From Lachnospiraceae bacterium (GTDB lineage Bacteria > Bacillota > Clostridia > Lachnospirales > Lachnospiraceae), in the NCBI GenBank assembly GCA_015057005.1, contig SVFF01000002.1, positions 1 to 64,000 on the forward strand: a stretch of 64,000 bases of DNA, written 5' to 3'. Position numbers and translations under genes: made by a program. A model generated the notes under the pieces. That model did not search any database and was not told where the DNA came from. It saw only the letters and a list, made by a program, of their open reading frames with translations. Shown in pieces: positions 27,556 to 36,450 of this stretch (the stretch's first letter is position 1; each line of letters opens with the position of its first letter).

Positions 27556-27759
27556 GAAATCTCATCTACTCCTTCTTGAAATAATTTCCATATTCTCTGT
27601 TTGCCCCTCAAAATCTGATTATGAAAGTGCAACTGCAATAATGTCGACTTATGCATTGTAGATTCTGTATGGATATGATATATATAATATATCAAAAGTT
27701 ACTTCTATAACATACGTATTTCGGTAAATTTTATATCTGTTTCAGAAAATGGTGAAGAT

Positions 27760-28551
27760 ATGTATACAGATTTTTGTGTTGCGGATAAAGTGAATTATAA
27801 TACTTCTCTGGGAGTCTATAGTATTTACAGAGTGTTTGCGGATCGTTCTTATCGGGTAAATCATTTGCCAAGAAAAAATTCCCCTAAGAAGAGATTTGTT
27901 TTTGTATATACAGATTGGGGAAGCGGAGTACTATCATGCGCAAATGGTGATTTTGTTCTTGAGGCACATACAGCACTGATTTTTTCTATGGAAACGTCAT
28001 TTACTTATAGGACTTTAAATCAGCAGTGGAATTTCTGGTGGTTTGAATTTGATGGAGATTTCCTTTATGATGTGGGACGCTGTTTTTATTTAAAAAATGA
28101 TTCCTGGATGGAAGAAATGGGGCGGTTGGCTTTATCCAGTCTTCGGGAAGGCAGAGGATTGGAGTCAGCATATTTAACGGCAATACTTGCTTTTGCCCAT
28201 GAGAGTGCCGATAAGGCAAAATCCAAAGAAGAAGAGATCTTTGCCAGGGCGCAGGAACTGATTAGGGAAAAGCTGTATCATAATTCCGTGGCTTCTCTGG
28301 CAAGTCAATTGTGTGTAGAACCTCGTACGCTTTATAATTTGTTTTTAAGATATGCGGGATGTTCGCCGAAAAAATATTTGAAGAATTATTGTATAGACCA
28401 TGCAAAATATCTTTTGCTACATACTACCAAAAGTGTAGGGCAGATTTCAGATGAAATTGGATTTTCCAATCAATTTCATTTTAGCAGAGTATTCCGTGAG
28501 ACTATCGGCATGACACCCAGTGAATACAGACAAACAGGAGGCGAATTATGA
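27760..28551 (+). CDS. AraC family transcriptional regulator
   Basis: A 263-residue regulator with an N-terminal cupin-like sensing part and a C-terminal double helix-turn-helix (about 165-260), ending IGFSNQFHFSRVFRETIGM-type AraC signature then TPSEYR. It lies back to back with the URO-D-like gene (204 bases between starts) and heads a set of four + strand genes. Its stop overlaps the next ATG by 4 bases. By position it may control both directions; the ligand is unknown. Confidence 0.9.
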   Translation: MYTDFCVADKVNYNTSLGVYSIYRVFADRSYRVNHLPRKNSPKKRFVFVYTDWGSGVLSCANGDFVLEAHTALIFSMETSFTYRTLNQQWNFWWFEFDGDFLYDVGRCFYLKNDSWMEEMGRLALSSLREGRGLESAYLTAILAFAHESADKAKSKEEEIFARAQELIREKLYHNSVASLASQLCVEPRTLYNLFLRYAGCSPKKYLKNYCIDHAKYLLLHTTKSVGQISDEIGFSNQFHFSRVFRETIGMTPSEYRQTGGEL

Positions 28552-29057
28552 AATTAAGATCTTATGTTGCTGCAAAAGATTATCAAATTATTAAGAATTG
28601 GATCACAGATGAGCGCATGCATGATCTTTGGTGTGCAAAGCGGATTCCTTATCCTATGACTGAGGACAATTTACAGGAATTTCTGGAAAAGGATGCTCAG
28701 GAATGGGGCGGTAAGCCTTATATTGCAACAGAAGAGGATAGTGATATTCCGGTCGGATTTTTTATTATTACAGTAAATAACGGTGCTAACAGTGCCTTTT
28801 ATAAATGTATCATGGTTGATAATTCCCTTCGTGGAAAAGGGTACGGTACCCGGATGATCGAACAAGTGAAAAGATATGCTTTCGATGAGTTAGGCGTATC
28901 TTTGGTACAATTGAATGTTTTTGATGCCAATCCGGGCGCTAAAAGATGTTATGAGAAAGCAGGATTTGAGGTTGAGAGTTTTACGGAAAATTCCCTTGCG
29001 TTTGGTGCAGAAAGTTGGGGGCATTACCGTATGATCGCAAAGAAGCCTGCTGAGTAA
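28548..29057 (+). CDS. GNAT family N-acetyltransferase
   Basis: A 169-residue GNAT enzyme. The acetyl-CoA loop is RGKGYG in a LRGKGYGTRMIEQV helix, and the end has the conserved NPGAKRCYEKAGF motif. The acceptor is unknown. The ATG overlaps the AraC stop (ATGA), so it is translated with the regulator. Confidence 0.92.
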   Translation: MKLRSYVAAKDYQIIKNWITDERMHDLWCAKRIPYPMTEDNLQEFLEKDAQEWGGKPYIATEEDSDIPVGFFIITVNNGANSAFYKCIMVDNSLRGKGYGTRMIEQVKRYAFDELGVSLVQLNVFDANPGAKRCYEKAGFEVESFTENSLAFGAESWGHYRMIAKKPAE

Positions 29058-29071
29058 AGGGAGGAATTAGA

Positions 29072-29587
29072 ATGATTATTTTAATTACAGGGGCATCCCA
29101 TACCGGAAAGACAGCACTTTCCCAGAGATTGCTGGAAAAATATCATTATACCTATTTGTCTATTGATCATTTAAAAATGGGACTTATTCGAAGCGGTCAG
29201 ACGGAACTGACACCGATGAGCAAGGATAGTCTTCTTACAGAATATCTTTGGCCTATCGTCCGTGAAATGGTAAAGACTGCTATCGAAAATAAACAGAACT
29301 TAATTGTGGAAGGATGTTATATTCCATTTGATTGGGCAAGAGATTTCGAAGCAGAATATTTGGAGCATATTAAATATTATTGTCTGGTCATGAGTGAAAA
29401 GTATATCAGAAATCATTTTGATGATATCAAAGCATATGCAAGCGTAGTGGAGAATCGGATTGACGATGAATATTGCACTATGGAAATGTTATTGCGTGAT
29501 AATGATGAAATACTTGAAAAGTGCAAAGCGTATGGAGCAAATTATATATTGATTGATGAGGAATATCAGGTTGAGGTAGAGGTGTGA
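29072..29587 (+). CDS. P-loop kinase-like protein
   Basis: A 171-residue P-loop NTPase with Walker A GASHTGKT (7-14) and the lid/core of small-molecule kinases (adenylate-kinase or 2-phosphoglycerate kinase-like; IVEGCYIPFDW). The substrate cannot be read. It starts 14 bases after the GNAT gene behind GGGAGG and overlaps or abuts the next gene, so it belongs to the same operon. Confidence 0.8.
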   Translation: MIILITGASHTGKTALSQRLLEKYHYTYLSIDHLKMGLIRSGQTELTPMSKDSLLTEYLWPIVREMVKTAIENKQNLIVEGCYIPFDWARDFEAEYLEHIKYYCLVMSEKYIRNHFDDIKAYASVVENRIDDEYCTMEMLLRDNDEILEKCKAYGANYILIDEEYQVEVEV

Positions 29588-29589
29588 AA

Positions 29590-29979
29590 ATGAGAAAAAT
29601 ATTACCGATTTTAATAACGGCACTGGTATTGACTGGTTGTAATTCTGCACCTGGTCATACAAAGAATAGTTATCGACAGAAAACTATGAATGAAGCAATC
29701 TCTATGCTAAAGGAAACATCTGATTATATTATTTTGGATGTACGAACAATTACAGAGTATAAAGAGAAACACATTCCGGGGGCTATCAATATTCCTAATG
29801 AAACGATTGCTTCTGAGGAACCGGTTGAATTAACTGATAAAGAACAGTTGATTTATGTGTATTGTCGCAGCGGTAACCGCAGCAAGCAGGCAGCCCAAAA
29901 ACTGGCCGATCTGGGTTATACAAATATTGTGGAAATTGGCGGAATTATTGATTGGCCGGGAGAGACTGTTTCGGAATAA
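29590..29979 (+). CDS. Rhodanese-domain lipoprotein
   Basis: A 129-residue protein with a lipoprotein signal peptide (LVLTGC, lipidated Cys17) and one rhodanese domain with active-site Cys92 in CRSGNRS. It would sit on the outer face of the membrane and could act in sulfur transfer or thiol redox. A GTG start at 29584 (overlapping the previous stop) is open, but AGAGG is better placed for ATG 29590. It closes the AraC-headed operon and is followed by a terminator. Confidence 0.88.
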   Translation: MRKILPILITALVLTGCNSAPGHTKNSYRQKTMNEAISMLKETSDYIILDVRTITEYKEKHIPGAINIPNETIASEEPVELTDKEQLIYVYCRSGNRSKQAAQKLADLGYTNIVEIGGIIDWPGETVSE

Positions 29980-30028
29980 ATAGGGATTTATTACTTGAAA
30001 TATTCACACAAAACTGTTATTATTTTGT

Positions 30029-30066
30029 AAAATGCTCCTGATACAAGGTCAGGGGCATTTTATATA
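30029..30066 (+). terminator. Terminator after the rhodanese lipoprotein gene
   Basis: AAAATGCTCCTGA (30029-30041) pairs with TCAGGGGCATTTT (30049-30061), one G-T pair, then TATATA. An extended -10-like TGATACAAT at 30071-30079 follows and may serve the DUF1292 gene. Confidence 0.85.
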
Positions 30067-30102
30067 TAACTGATACAATGTGATTGGAAAGCGAGGATCA
30101 CC

Positions 30103-30369
30103 ATGGAAAATAATTTCAATGAATATATCACTTTCACAGTAACCGCAAAGGACGGCACGGAAGTGGAAATGGCTGTTGTGGATGAATTTGATTTTGAGAA
30201 TAAGCATTATGTGGTAGGAGCTGTGATCAAAGACGATACTGTCTGTGAAGACGGACTTTATATTTACAAAAGCGTTATTGAGGGCGAGGACTTCAGGGTA
30301 GAAAAGATTACCCGTGAATTTGAATACAAGAGAATTGCAGAAGCCTACATGGAGATGGAAAATGAATAA
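30103..30369 (+). CDS. DUF1292 domain protein
   Basis: An 88-residue acidic protein of the DUF1292 family (YrzB-like), with strand motif ITFTVTAKDGTEVEMAVVDEF and the LYIYKSV core. The function is unknown. The ATG follows AGCGAGG. Its stop overlaps the next gene by 8 bases, so DUF1292 and the HD hydrolase are co-translated. Confidence 0.9.
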   Translation: MENNFNEYITFTVTAKDGTEVEMAVVDEFDFENKHYVVGAVIKDDTVCEDGLYIYKSVIEGEDFRVEKITREFEYKRIAEAYMEMENE

Positions 30370-31036
30370 AGATACTTATTCATTATTGGAAAATTATATG
30401 ATTTCCTGCGCAGAAGACAGCGCTCATGACAAAGAACATATTTACCGTGTCATGTATAATGCCATGAGGATTGCCAAGACGGAAGAAAATGTGGATTTTG
30501 ACATACTGATAACGGCATGTCTGCTCCATGATGTGGGAAGAAAAGAACAGTTTGCAGATCCAACGCTTTGTCATGCAATGGTCGGTGGCGATAAAGCGTA
30601 CGCTTTTCTGGTGGAACATGGTTTTGGCATGTCTTTTGCAGAGACTGTAAGAAAGTGCATTCAGACACACCGCTTCAGGCAGAACAATCAGCCGGAGAGT
30701 TTAGAGGCGAAAATTCTATTTGATGCGGATAAATTGGATGTGTCCGGTGCCCTTGGGATCGCACGCACCCTTCTCTATCAGGGGAATATGTCAGAACCGT
30801 TATATGCTGTTTGGCCGGATGGAAGTATTTCAAACGGTGAAAACGATGACAGGCCTTCTTTTTTTCAGGAGTATAAGTACAAATTGGAAAAAATGTATGA
30901 GAAGTTTTTTACAGCAGAAGGAAAGCGCCTGGCATGCGGAAGGCAAAGGGCAGCGGCTGCATTTTACAATGATTTGTACCGGGAGGTGCAGGAATCATAT
31001 GAGGGGAAAGATTTACTTGGTGACTTACTTGCATAA
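30362..31036 (+). CDS. HD domain phosphohydrolase
   Basis: A 224-residue HD hydrolase. His26 (DKEHIYRV), the His56-Asp57 pair (LLHDVGR) and Asp in LFDADKLD form the metal site. It is related to the YedJ/PhnZ-like group of small HD enzymes with nucleotide or phosphate-ester substrates. The start is ATG 30362; the longer frame from 30314 lies inside DUF1292 and is not needed. No terminator is visible before the next gene. Confidence 0.88.
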   Translation: MNKDTYSLLENYMISCAEDSAHDKEHIYRVMYNAMRIAKTEENVDFDILITACLLHDVGRKEQFADPTLCHAMVGGDKAYAFLVEHGFGMSFAETVRKCIQTHRFRQNNQPESLEAKILFDADKLDVSGALGIARTLLYQGNMSEPLYAVWPDGSISNGENDDRPSFFQEYKYKLEKMYEKFFTAEGKRLACGRQRAAAAFYNDLYREVQESYEGKDLLGDLLA

Positions 31037-31165
31037 TAGAGCTATTTTTACAGCATGCTTTTGAAAATAGTAGTAAGAATATGTTGCTGGATTAAGACCT
31101 ATGTTTAAATAAGAAATTAACGAAAGAATGAGCAGGCATATAAAATAGAAAGGGGAGTACAGAAG

Positions 31166-32053
31166 ATGAAGCTTTATACAGCACTTTTAAACAAAGAAGA
31201 GAAATTATTTGTGGGCTTTGGTGAAGAGTCTGCAGTCTATCTTTTAGAGGATTTAGGATTTGTTTTTGAGGATATGAATGATCTGATCTGCAATATCACT
31301 GAAGAAGAGAAGCAAAGCCTTTACGAGATGGCAGAGAGCGGCATCAATGAGAAGGCCTATGATGTGGAAACGCTGGAACTGCTGGCACCCATCGTGAGAC
31401 CCAGACAGGATGTGATCTGCCTTGGGATCAATTATGATGAGCATGCTAAGGAGGCGGGACAGTATTCACAGGAAGCTTTTGGCGGCGAGAGACCTTATAC
31501 TATTTATTTTTCCAAGCGTGTGAGCAGAGCTACCGGCCCGAAAGAAGGAATTCCTTCCTATGAAGGTCTTGTGGACAGTCTGGATTATGAGTCTGAGCTG
31601 GGCGTTGTGCTGGGCAAGGATATTAAAGGTGTTTCCAAAGAGGACGCTTTGGATGCGGTGTTTGGTTATACGGTGATCAATGATGTAAGCGCCAGAAATC
31701 TGCAGACCAGACACAAACAGTGGTATGTAGGAAAGAGTATGGATGGTTTTACGCCGATTGGCCCCTGCATTGTGACTGCTGATGAGATTGAAGATGTCCA
31801 GAATCTGGATATTAAGAGCTTTGTAAACGGTGAACTCCGCCAGAACAGCAATACCAAATATATGATCCAGACTGTTGCAGGTGCAATTTCCGAATTATCT
31901 CAGGGAATGACTCTGCAGGCTGCAACTGTGATCGCTACAGGCACTCCGGCAGGTGTAGGCATGGGCATGAACCCGCCCTGTTTCCTGAAAAAGGGTGATG
32001 TGGTAGTCTGTGAGATTGAAAAGATAGGACGAATTGAGAATCCGATTGTTTAA
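31166..32053 (+). CDS. Fumarylacetoacetate hydrolase family protein
   Basis: A 295-residue FAH-superfamily protein. The metal-binding core is DYESELGVVLGKD, with the preceding FSKRVSRATGP loop and the closing TGTPAGVGMG. Members hydrolyse or decarboxylate beta-keto acids, or act as 2-keto-3-deoxy acid or oxaloacetate tautomerase-type enzymes; the substrate here is open. AAGGGGAG precedes the ATG. The next gene, recU, is 27 bases downstream but functionally unrelated. Confidence 0.9.
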   Translation: MKLYTALLNKEEKLFVGFGEESAVYLLEDLGFVFEDMNDLICNITEEEKQSLYEMAESGINEKAYDVETLELLAPIVRPRQDVICLGINYDEHAKEAGQYSQEAFGGERPYTIYFSKRVSRATGPKEGIPSYEGLVDSLDYESELGVVLGKDIKGVSKEDALDAVFGYTVINDVSARNLQTRHKQWYVGKSMDGFTPIGPCIVTADEIEDVQNLDIKSFVNGELRQNSNTKYMIQTVAGAISELSQGMTLQAATVIATGTPAGVGMGMNPPCFLKKGDVVVCEIEKIGRIENPIV

Positions 32054-32080
32054 TTGATTTTATAATAAGGAAAGCAAAAT

Positions 32081-32614
32081 ATGTCAACTTGGAATTCCAG
32101 AGGCCTTAGAGGCTCCACTCTGGAGGATATGATCAACAGAACAAATGAAAAATACGCTGAGAACGGTCTTGCACTGATCCAGAAGGTTCCCACACCCATT
32201 ACTCCTATCAAAATGGACAAGGAGAAGCGTCAGATTACCCTTGCTTATTTTGAACAGAAGAGTACGGTGGACTACATTGGTGCGGTGCAGGGGTATCCCG
32301 TCTGCTTTGATGCCAAGGAGTGTGCCGTTGACACCTTCTCTCTTCAAAATATTCATGAACATCAGATGGAGTTCATGCGCAAGTTTGAAGCCCAGGGCGG
32401 TATTTCTTTCTTCCTGATTTTTTACAGTCATAAGGATCTGTTTTATTATCTTCCTTATGAAATGATGCGATTCTTTTGGGACAGGGCCCAAGAGGGCGGG
32501 CGGAAGAGTTTCCGTTTTGAAGAACTGAATCCTGGGTATGTGCTGCCCAAAAAGCATGGAATTTTAGTGCCTTATCTGGATATGCTGCAGAAAGATCTGG
32601 AGGATCGGGATTAA
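32081..32614 (+). CDS. recU: Holliday junction resolvase RecU
   Basis: A 177-residue RecU nuclease. Catalytic acids lie in the RGSTLED start, KSTVDYIG, and the FDAKE segment typical of this fold. It resolves four-way junctions in recombination and segregation in Firmicutes. It usually sits beside a penicillin-binding protein gene; here it is between FAH and the his operon. Confidence 0.92.
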   Translation: MSTWNSRGLRGSTLEDMINRTNEKYAENGLALIQKVPTPITPIKMDKEKRQITLAYFEQKSTVDYIGAVQGYPVCFDAKECAVDTFSLQNIHEHQMEFMRKFEAQGGISFFLIFYSHKDLFYYLPYEMMRFFWDRAQEGGRKSFRFEELNPGYVLPKKHGILVPYLDMLQKDLEDRD

Positions 32615-32646
32615 GAGGTATATGGAACGGAATCCTTAAGAAAGAC

Positions 32647-32675
32647 TTGACAGAAACATAAGATTTCAGTATACT
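32647..32675 (+). promoter_or_regulatory. Promoter of the histidine operon
   Basis: Consensus TTGACA at 32647-32652 and TATACT at 32670-32675 with a 17-bp spacer. This is the best sigma-A promoter match in the window and lies 94 bases upstream of the hisZG start codon. Confidence 0.8.
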
Positions 32676-32706
32676 TACATAATAATTTAATATATTACCA
32701 AATTAG

Positions 32707-32748
32707 CACTGCGAAGCGATAAAGCAAACAGCAAACCTTCACAGTGCA
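32707..32748 (+). promoter_or_regulatory. Hairpin in the leader of the histidine operon
   Basis: GCACTG-C-GAAG (32707-32717) pairs with CTTC-A-CAGTGC (32738-32748) around one C/A mismatch, with a 20-base A-rich loop. CAGTGCACTG (32743-32752) is itself palindromic and could form an alternative. The hairpin ends about eight bases before the GAAAGAGGA ribosome site (32756-32764). Confidence 0.5.
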
Positions 32749-32768
32749 CTGCTGAAAGAGGATACCAC

Positions 32769-34403
32769 ATGAACAAGTTGTTGCATACGCCTGAAGGTGT
32801 AAGAGACATTTACGGAAAAGAATATGCCAGAAAGCTGGCACTGGAAAAGCAGCTCCATGAGACGATTCATGGTTACGGCTATGAGGATATTCAGACCCCG
32901 ACCTTTGAATTTTTTGATGTATTTTCCAGTAATATCGGTACCACGCCCAGCAATGAACTTTACAAGTTCTACGATAAGGATGGCAATACCCTTGTGCTTC
33001 GTCCGGACTTTACCCCCTCCATCGCCAGATGTGCTGCGAAATATTTTATGGAAGCGGAAGTGCCCATCCGTTTCAGTTACATGGGCAATACTTTCTCCAA
33101 CAATTCCAATCTGCAAGGAAAACTGAAGGAAGTGACACAGATGGGTGCAGAGCTCATCAATGATCCGGGAGTGGAAGCGGATGCAGAGATGGTGCGGCTT
33201 GTGATTGAAACTTTGCAAAATGCCGGTCTGAACAAGTTCCGTGTGACCATTGGCGAGGTGGATTATTTCAAGGGTCTGTGTGAAGAAGCGGGACTAAATG
33301 AGGAGACGGAGAATGATCTGCGTGCCTGCATCTGTGAAAAGAATTATTTTGCTGCAGCGCAGCTTTTGACAGAGCGCAATGTAGCAGAGCCCTACCGCAG
33401 CATTTTACTGAAGCTGGCTGATATGTTCGAGAGCAGAGAGTCCTTGGCAGAAGCCAAAGAAATGGTGAAGAATACCAGATCCTTAAAAGCCATTGCCCGT
33501 CTGGAGGAGTTGTACCAGCTCCTGAAAGAATATCATGTGGAAGAATATGTGGCTTTCGACCTGGGAATGCTCAGCAATTACAATTATTATACAGGTGTTA
33601 TTTTTAAAGCCTATACAATGGGCACCGGTGATGCTATAGTCAAGGGGGGCCGTTATGACAATCTGTTAAAGCAGTTCGGCAAGGATGCACCGGCAATTGG
33701 TTTTGTGATTGTGATCGATGATCTGCTGGAGGCGCTGAACCGTCAAACCTGTGGCGGTGAGGAAGAGCGCTATCTGACAATTGCCCTCGGAAAGGGCAGG
33801 ATTGCAGGAAAAACCCTGCAGCTTTTGGAAGAGATTGGCATTACCTGTGAGGAAATGAAGGATAAGGATTCCAGAAAACTGATCTTTGTCAACGATGAAT
33901 TAAAGCTTCGTTTCTTCCTGGCCAAAGGGCCTGATGTACCTACCTATGTGGAATATGGTGCTGCAGATATCGGTGTGGTAGGAAAAGATATCATTATGGA
34001 AGAAAACCGCAATGTACATGAGGTGCTGGATTTGGGATTTGGCAAGTGCAGAATGTGCGTCTGCGGACCGGAAAGTGCAAGAGAACTCTTAAAGCATCAT
34101 GAGCGCATCCGTGTGGCCAGCAAATATCCCAAGATTGCCAAAGAATATTTCTTCGACAAAAAGCATCAGACCGTAGACATTATCAAGCTGAACGGTTCCG
34201 TGGAACTGGGACCTTTGGTGGAGTTGTCAGATGTGATTGTGGATATCGTAGAAACCGGTTCCACCCTGAGAGAAAATGGCCTTGATGTGCTTGAGGAAGT
34301 TTGTCAGCTTTCTACCAGAATGATCGTGAATCCCGTGAGTCTGCAGATGGAAGCGGAGCGTATTAAGGCGCTGGTGCTTGCGATCAGGGAAAAATTAAAG
34401 TAG
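32769..34403 (+). CDS. HisZ-HisG fusion: ATP phosphoribosyltransferase, regulatory plus catalytic
   Basis: A 544-residue single protein. Residues 1-328 are HisZ, the histidyl-tRNA-synthetase-like regulatory subunit (TPEGVRDIYG, LRPDFTPSIARCAA, FDLGMLSNYNYYTG). Residues 334-544 are short-form HisG, the catalytic subunit (YLTIALGKGRI, YGAADIGVVGKD, and the PRPP loop ETGSTL at 495-500). Short HisG normally works as a hetero-octamer with a separate HisZ; here both are on one chain, with only about five linker residues. It catalyses the first step of histidine synthesis. It heads the his operon. Confidence 0.93.
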   Translation: MNKLLHTPEGVRDIYGKEYARKLALEKQLHETIHGYGYEDIQTPTFEFFDVFSSNIGTTPSNELYKFYDKDGNTLVLRPDFTPSIARCAAKYFMEAEVPIRFSYMGNTFSNNSNLQGKLKEVTQMGAELINDPGVEADAEMVRLVIETLQNAGLNKFRVTIGEVDYFKGLCEEAGLNEETENDLRACICEKNYFAAAQLLTERNVAEPYRSILLKLADMFESRESLAEAKEMVKNTRSLKAIARLEELYQLLKEYHVEEYVAFDLGMLSNYNYYTGVIFKAYTMGTGDAIVKGGRYDNLLKQFGKDAPAIGFVIVIDDLLEALNRQTCGGEEERYLTIALGKGRIAGKTLQLLEEIGITCEEMKDKDSRKLIFVNDELKLRFFLAKGPDVPTYVEYGAADIGVVGKDIIMEENRNVHEVLDLGFGKCRMCVCGPESARELLKHHERIRVASKYPKIAKEYFFDKKHQTVDIIKLNGSVELGPLVELSDVIVDIVETGSTLRENGLDVLEEVCQLSTRMIVNPVSLQMEAERIKALVLAIREKLK

Positions 34404-34479
34404 AAACTGACAAAGCGCTGAGAAAAAGCGTTGGGAAAACCGTAAAAGATGTATGATAGATGTACAAATACAAATAACA

Positions 34480-34511
34480 GGTCAAACATCAGATGAAAGA
34501 AAGATTTGACC
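34480..34511 (+). promoter_or_regulatory. Hairpin upstream of hisD
   Basis: GGTCAAA (34480-34486) pairs with TTTGACC (34505-34511), loop of 18 bases, without a T run. It lies just before the GGGAG ribosome site of hisD in a 123-base gap, so it could be an mRNA processing or stabilising structure. Confidence 0.35.
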
Positions 34512-34526
34512 GCGGGAGTCAATGAA

Positions 34527-35816
34527 ATGAAGATTATACAATTAACAAACGATACAAAGAAAGACATCTTGGAAAGTCTCTTGAAAAGAAGTCCCAACAA
34601 TTATACCCAGTATGAAGCTGCTGTAAATGATATCATCGAAAATGTGCGTAAGGAAGGCGATAAGGCTGTATTTGATTATACACAGAGATTCGATGGTTTC
34701 CGGTTGAATCCTGAGAATATCAAGGTGACCAGAGCGGAGATCGAGGAGGCTTACAGTCTGCTTAATGAAGAATTGATCAATGTGATCCGTAAATCTGCAG
34801 AGAATATCCGCACTTTCCATGCCAAGCAGCTGCGTAGCAGCTGGTTTGATGCAAAGCCTGACGGCACCATTTTAGGTATGAAGATTACCCCTATCGCCAA
34901 GTCCGGTGTTTATGTGCCCGGGGGCAAGGCTGCATATCCCTCCAGCGTTTTGATGAACGTGATTCCTGCAAAAGTAGCCGGTGTGGATGAAATCATTATG
35001 ACTACGCCTCCCGGAGCAGACGGTAAAGTAAATCCCGGTACTCTGGTAGCAGCTGATATTGCAGGCGTTGATACTATCTACAAAGTAGGCGGAGCCCAGG
35101 CAATTGCGGCAATGGCATTTGGTACAGAGTCCATCCCTAAAGTGGACAAGATAAGTGGTCCCGGCAATATTTACGTGGCTTTGGCCAAAAAGGCGGTATA
35201 CGGTCATGTAAGTATTGATTCCATTGCAGGTCCCAGCGAGATTCTGGTGCTGGCTGATGAGGCCGCCAATCCCCGCTATGTGGCGGCAGATCTGCTGTCC
35301 CAGGCAGAGCATGATGAACTTGCAAGTGCTATTTTGATCACTACTTCGCAAGAATTGGCTGACAAAGTATCTGAGCAGGTAGATGTTTTTGTAAGCGAAT
35401 TGCCCCGTTCCCGGATCATGCAGAGCTCTTTGGACAATTACGGTTACATACTGGTGGCTGAAAATATGGAGGATGCCATTGATGCTGCTAACGAGATTGC
35501 ATCTGAACATCTTGAAATCCTCACCAAGAATCCTTTTGAGACCATGACAAAGATCCGCAATGCAGGTGCCATTTTCCTGGGCGAATATTCTTCTGAGCCT
35601 CTGGGTGATTATTTTGCGGGACCGAACCATATTTTACCTACTAACGGCACCGCCAAATTCTTTTCCCCTGTAAATGTGGATGACTTTATCAAAAAGAGCA
35701 GTATTATTTCTTATTCCAGGGAAGCGCTTGAAAAGGTTCATAAAGATATTGAACTGTTCGCAGAGAGTGAAGGCTTGACTGCCCATGCCAACAGTATTAA
35801 AGTCAGATTTGAATAA
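34527..35816 (+). CDS. hisD: Histidinol dehydrogenase
   Basis: A 429-residue zinc enzyme that oxidises histidinol to histidine in two NAD-dependent steps. It has GVYVPGGKAAYPSSVLMNV, the zinc/active-site segment SQAEHDE, SEHLEI and the closing GPNHILPT. The length is typical. The start is ATG 34527; the open frame from 34506 begins with TTG and has no ribosome site. hisB follows 27 bases later. Confidence 0.97.
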   Translation: MKIIQLTNDTKKDILESLLKRSPNNYTQYEAAVNDIIENVRKEGDKAVFDYTQRFDGFRLNPENIKVTRAEIEEAYSLLNEELINVIRKSAENIRTFHAKQLRSSWFDAKPDGTILGMKITPIAKSGVYVPGGKAAYPSSVLMNVIPAKVAGVDEIIMTTPPGADGKVNPGTLVAADIAGVDTIYKVGGAQAIAAMAFGTESIPKVDKISGPGNIYVALAKKAVYGHVSIDSIAGPSEILVLADEAANPRYVAADLLSQAEHDELASAILITTSQELADKVSEQVDVFVSELPRSRIMQSSLDNYGYILVAENMEDAIDAANEIASEHLEILTKNPFETMTKIRNAGAIFLGEYSSEPLGDYFAGPNHILPTNGTAKFFSPVNVDDFIKKSSIISYSREALEKVHKDIELFAESEGLTAHANSIKVRFE

Positions 35817-35843
35817 CGAAAGCTAATTTGTAGAGGAAATATT

Positions 35844-36431
35844 ATGGAACGTATTGCGAAGATAAACAGAAAAACAAAAGAAACTGATATCAATTTAAAA
35901 CTTAATCTGGACGGAAGCGGAAAGTCCGAGATTCACACCGGCATTGGTTTTTTTGACCATATGCTGGAAGGATTTGCCAAGCATGGTTTTTTTGATCTGG
36001 ATTGTACGGTTGACGGTGATCTTTACGTGGACGGACATCATACGGTGGAAGATACCGGTATTGTCTTGGGTGATGCTATCAAACAGGCAGTAGATGACAA
36101 AAAGGGAATGAAACGTTTCGGTTTTTTCATTCTGCCCATGGATGATGCCCTGGCTCTGTGTGCGATTGATATTTGCGGAAGGCCTTATCTGAATTTTGAA
36201 TGTGACTTTACAGTTCAAAATGTAGGAGGTCTGGATACTGAACTTATCAGAGAATTTTTCTATGCCGTATCATACCGTGCCGGTATGAATCTGCATATCA
36301 AGCTTCTGTCCGGCAGCAATAACCATCATATTGCAGAGGCTGTGTTCAAAGCCTTTGCCAAAGCTTTGGACCAGGCGGTAAGCATGGATGAGCGCATTGA
36401 CGGTGTGCTTTCTACAAAGGGAAGTCTGTAA
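35844..36431 (+). CDS. hisB: Imidazoleglycerol-phosphate dehydratase
   Basis: A 195-residue monofunctional HisB. It has the paired metal motifs GHHTVEDTG and NNHHIAEA, the FFDHMLEGFAKHGFF segment and the closing VLSTKGSL. It makes imidazole acetol phosphate. AGAGGAAAT precedes the ATG. Confidence 0.97.
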   Translation: MERIAKINRKTKETDINLKLNLDGSGKSEIHTGIGFFDHMLEGFAKHGFFDLDCTVDGDLYVDGHHTVEDTGIVLGDAIKQAVDDKKGMKRFGFFILPMDDALALCAIDICGRPYLNFECDFTVQNVGGLDTELIREFFYAVSYRAGMNLHIKLLSGSNNHHIAEAVFKAFAKALDQAVSMDERIDGVLSTKGSL

Positions 36432-36450
36432 AAGGGAGATTGTTTTACCT

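Noticed and set aside
32615..32768. T-box or histidine attenuator upstream of the his operon
   Set aside because: No T-box sequence, no run of histidine codons and no terminator hairpin with a T run are present; only a simple hairpin is seen.
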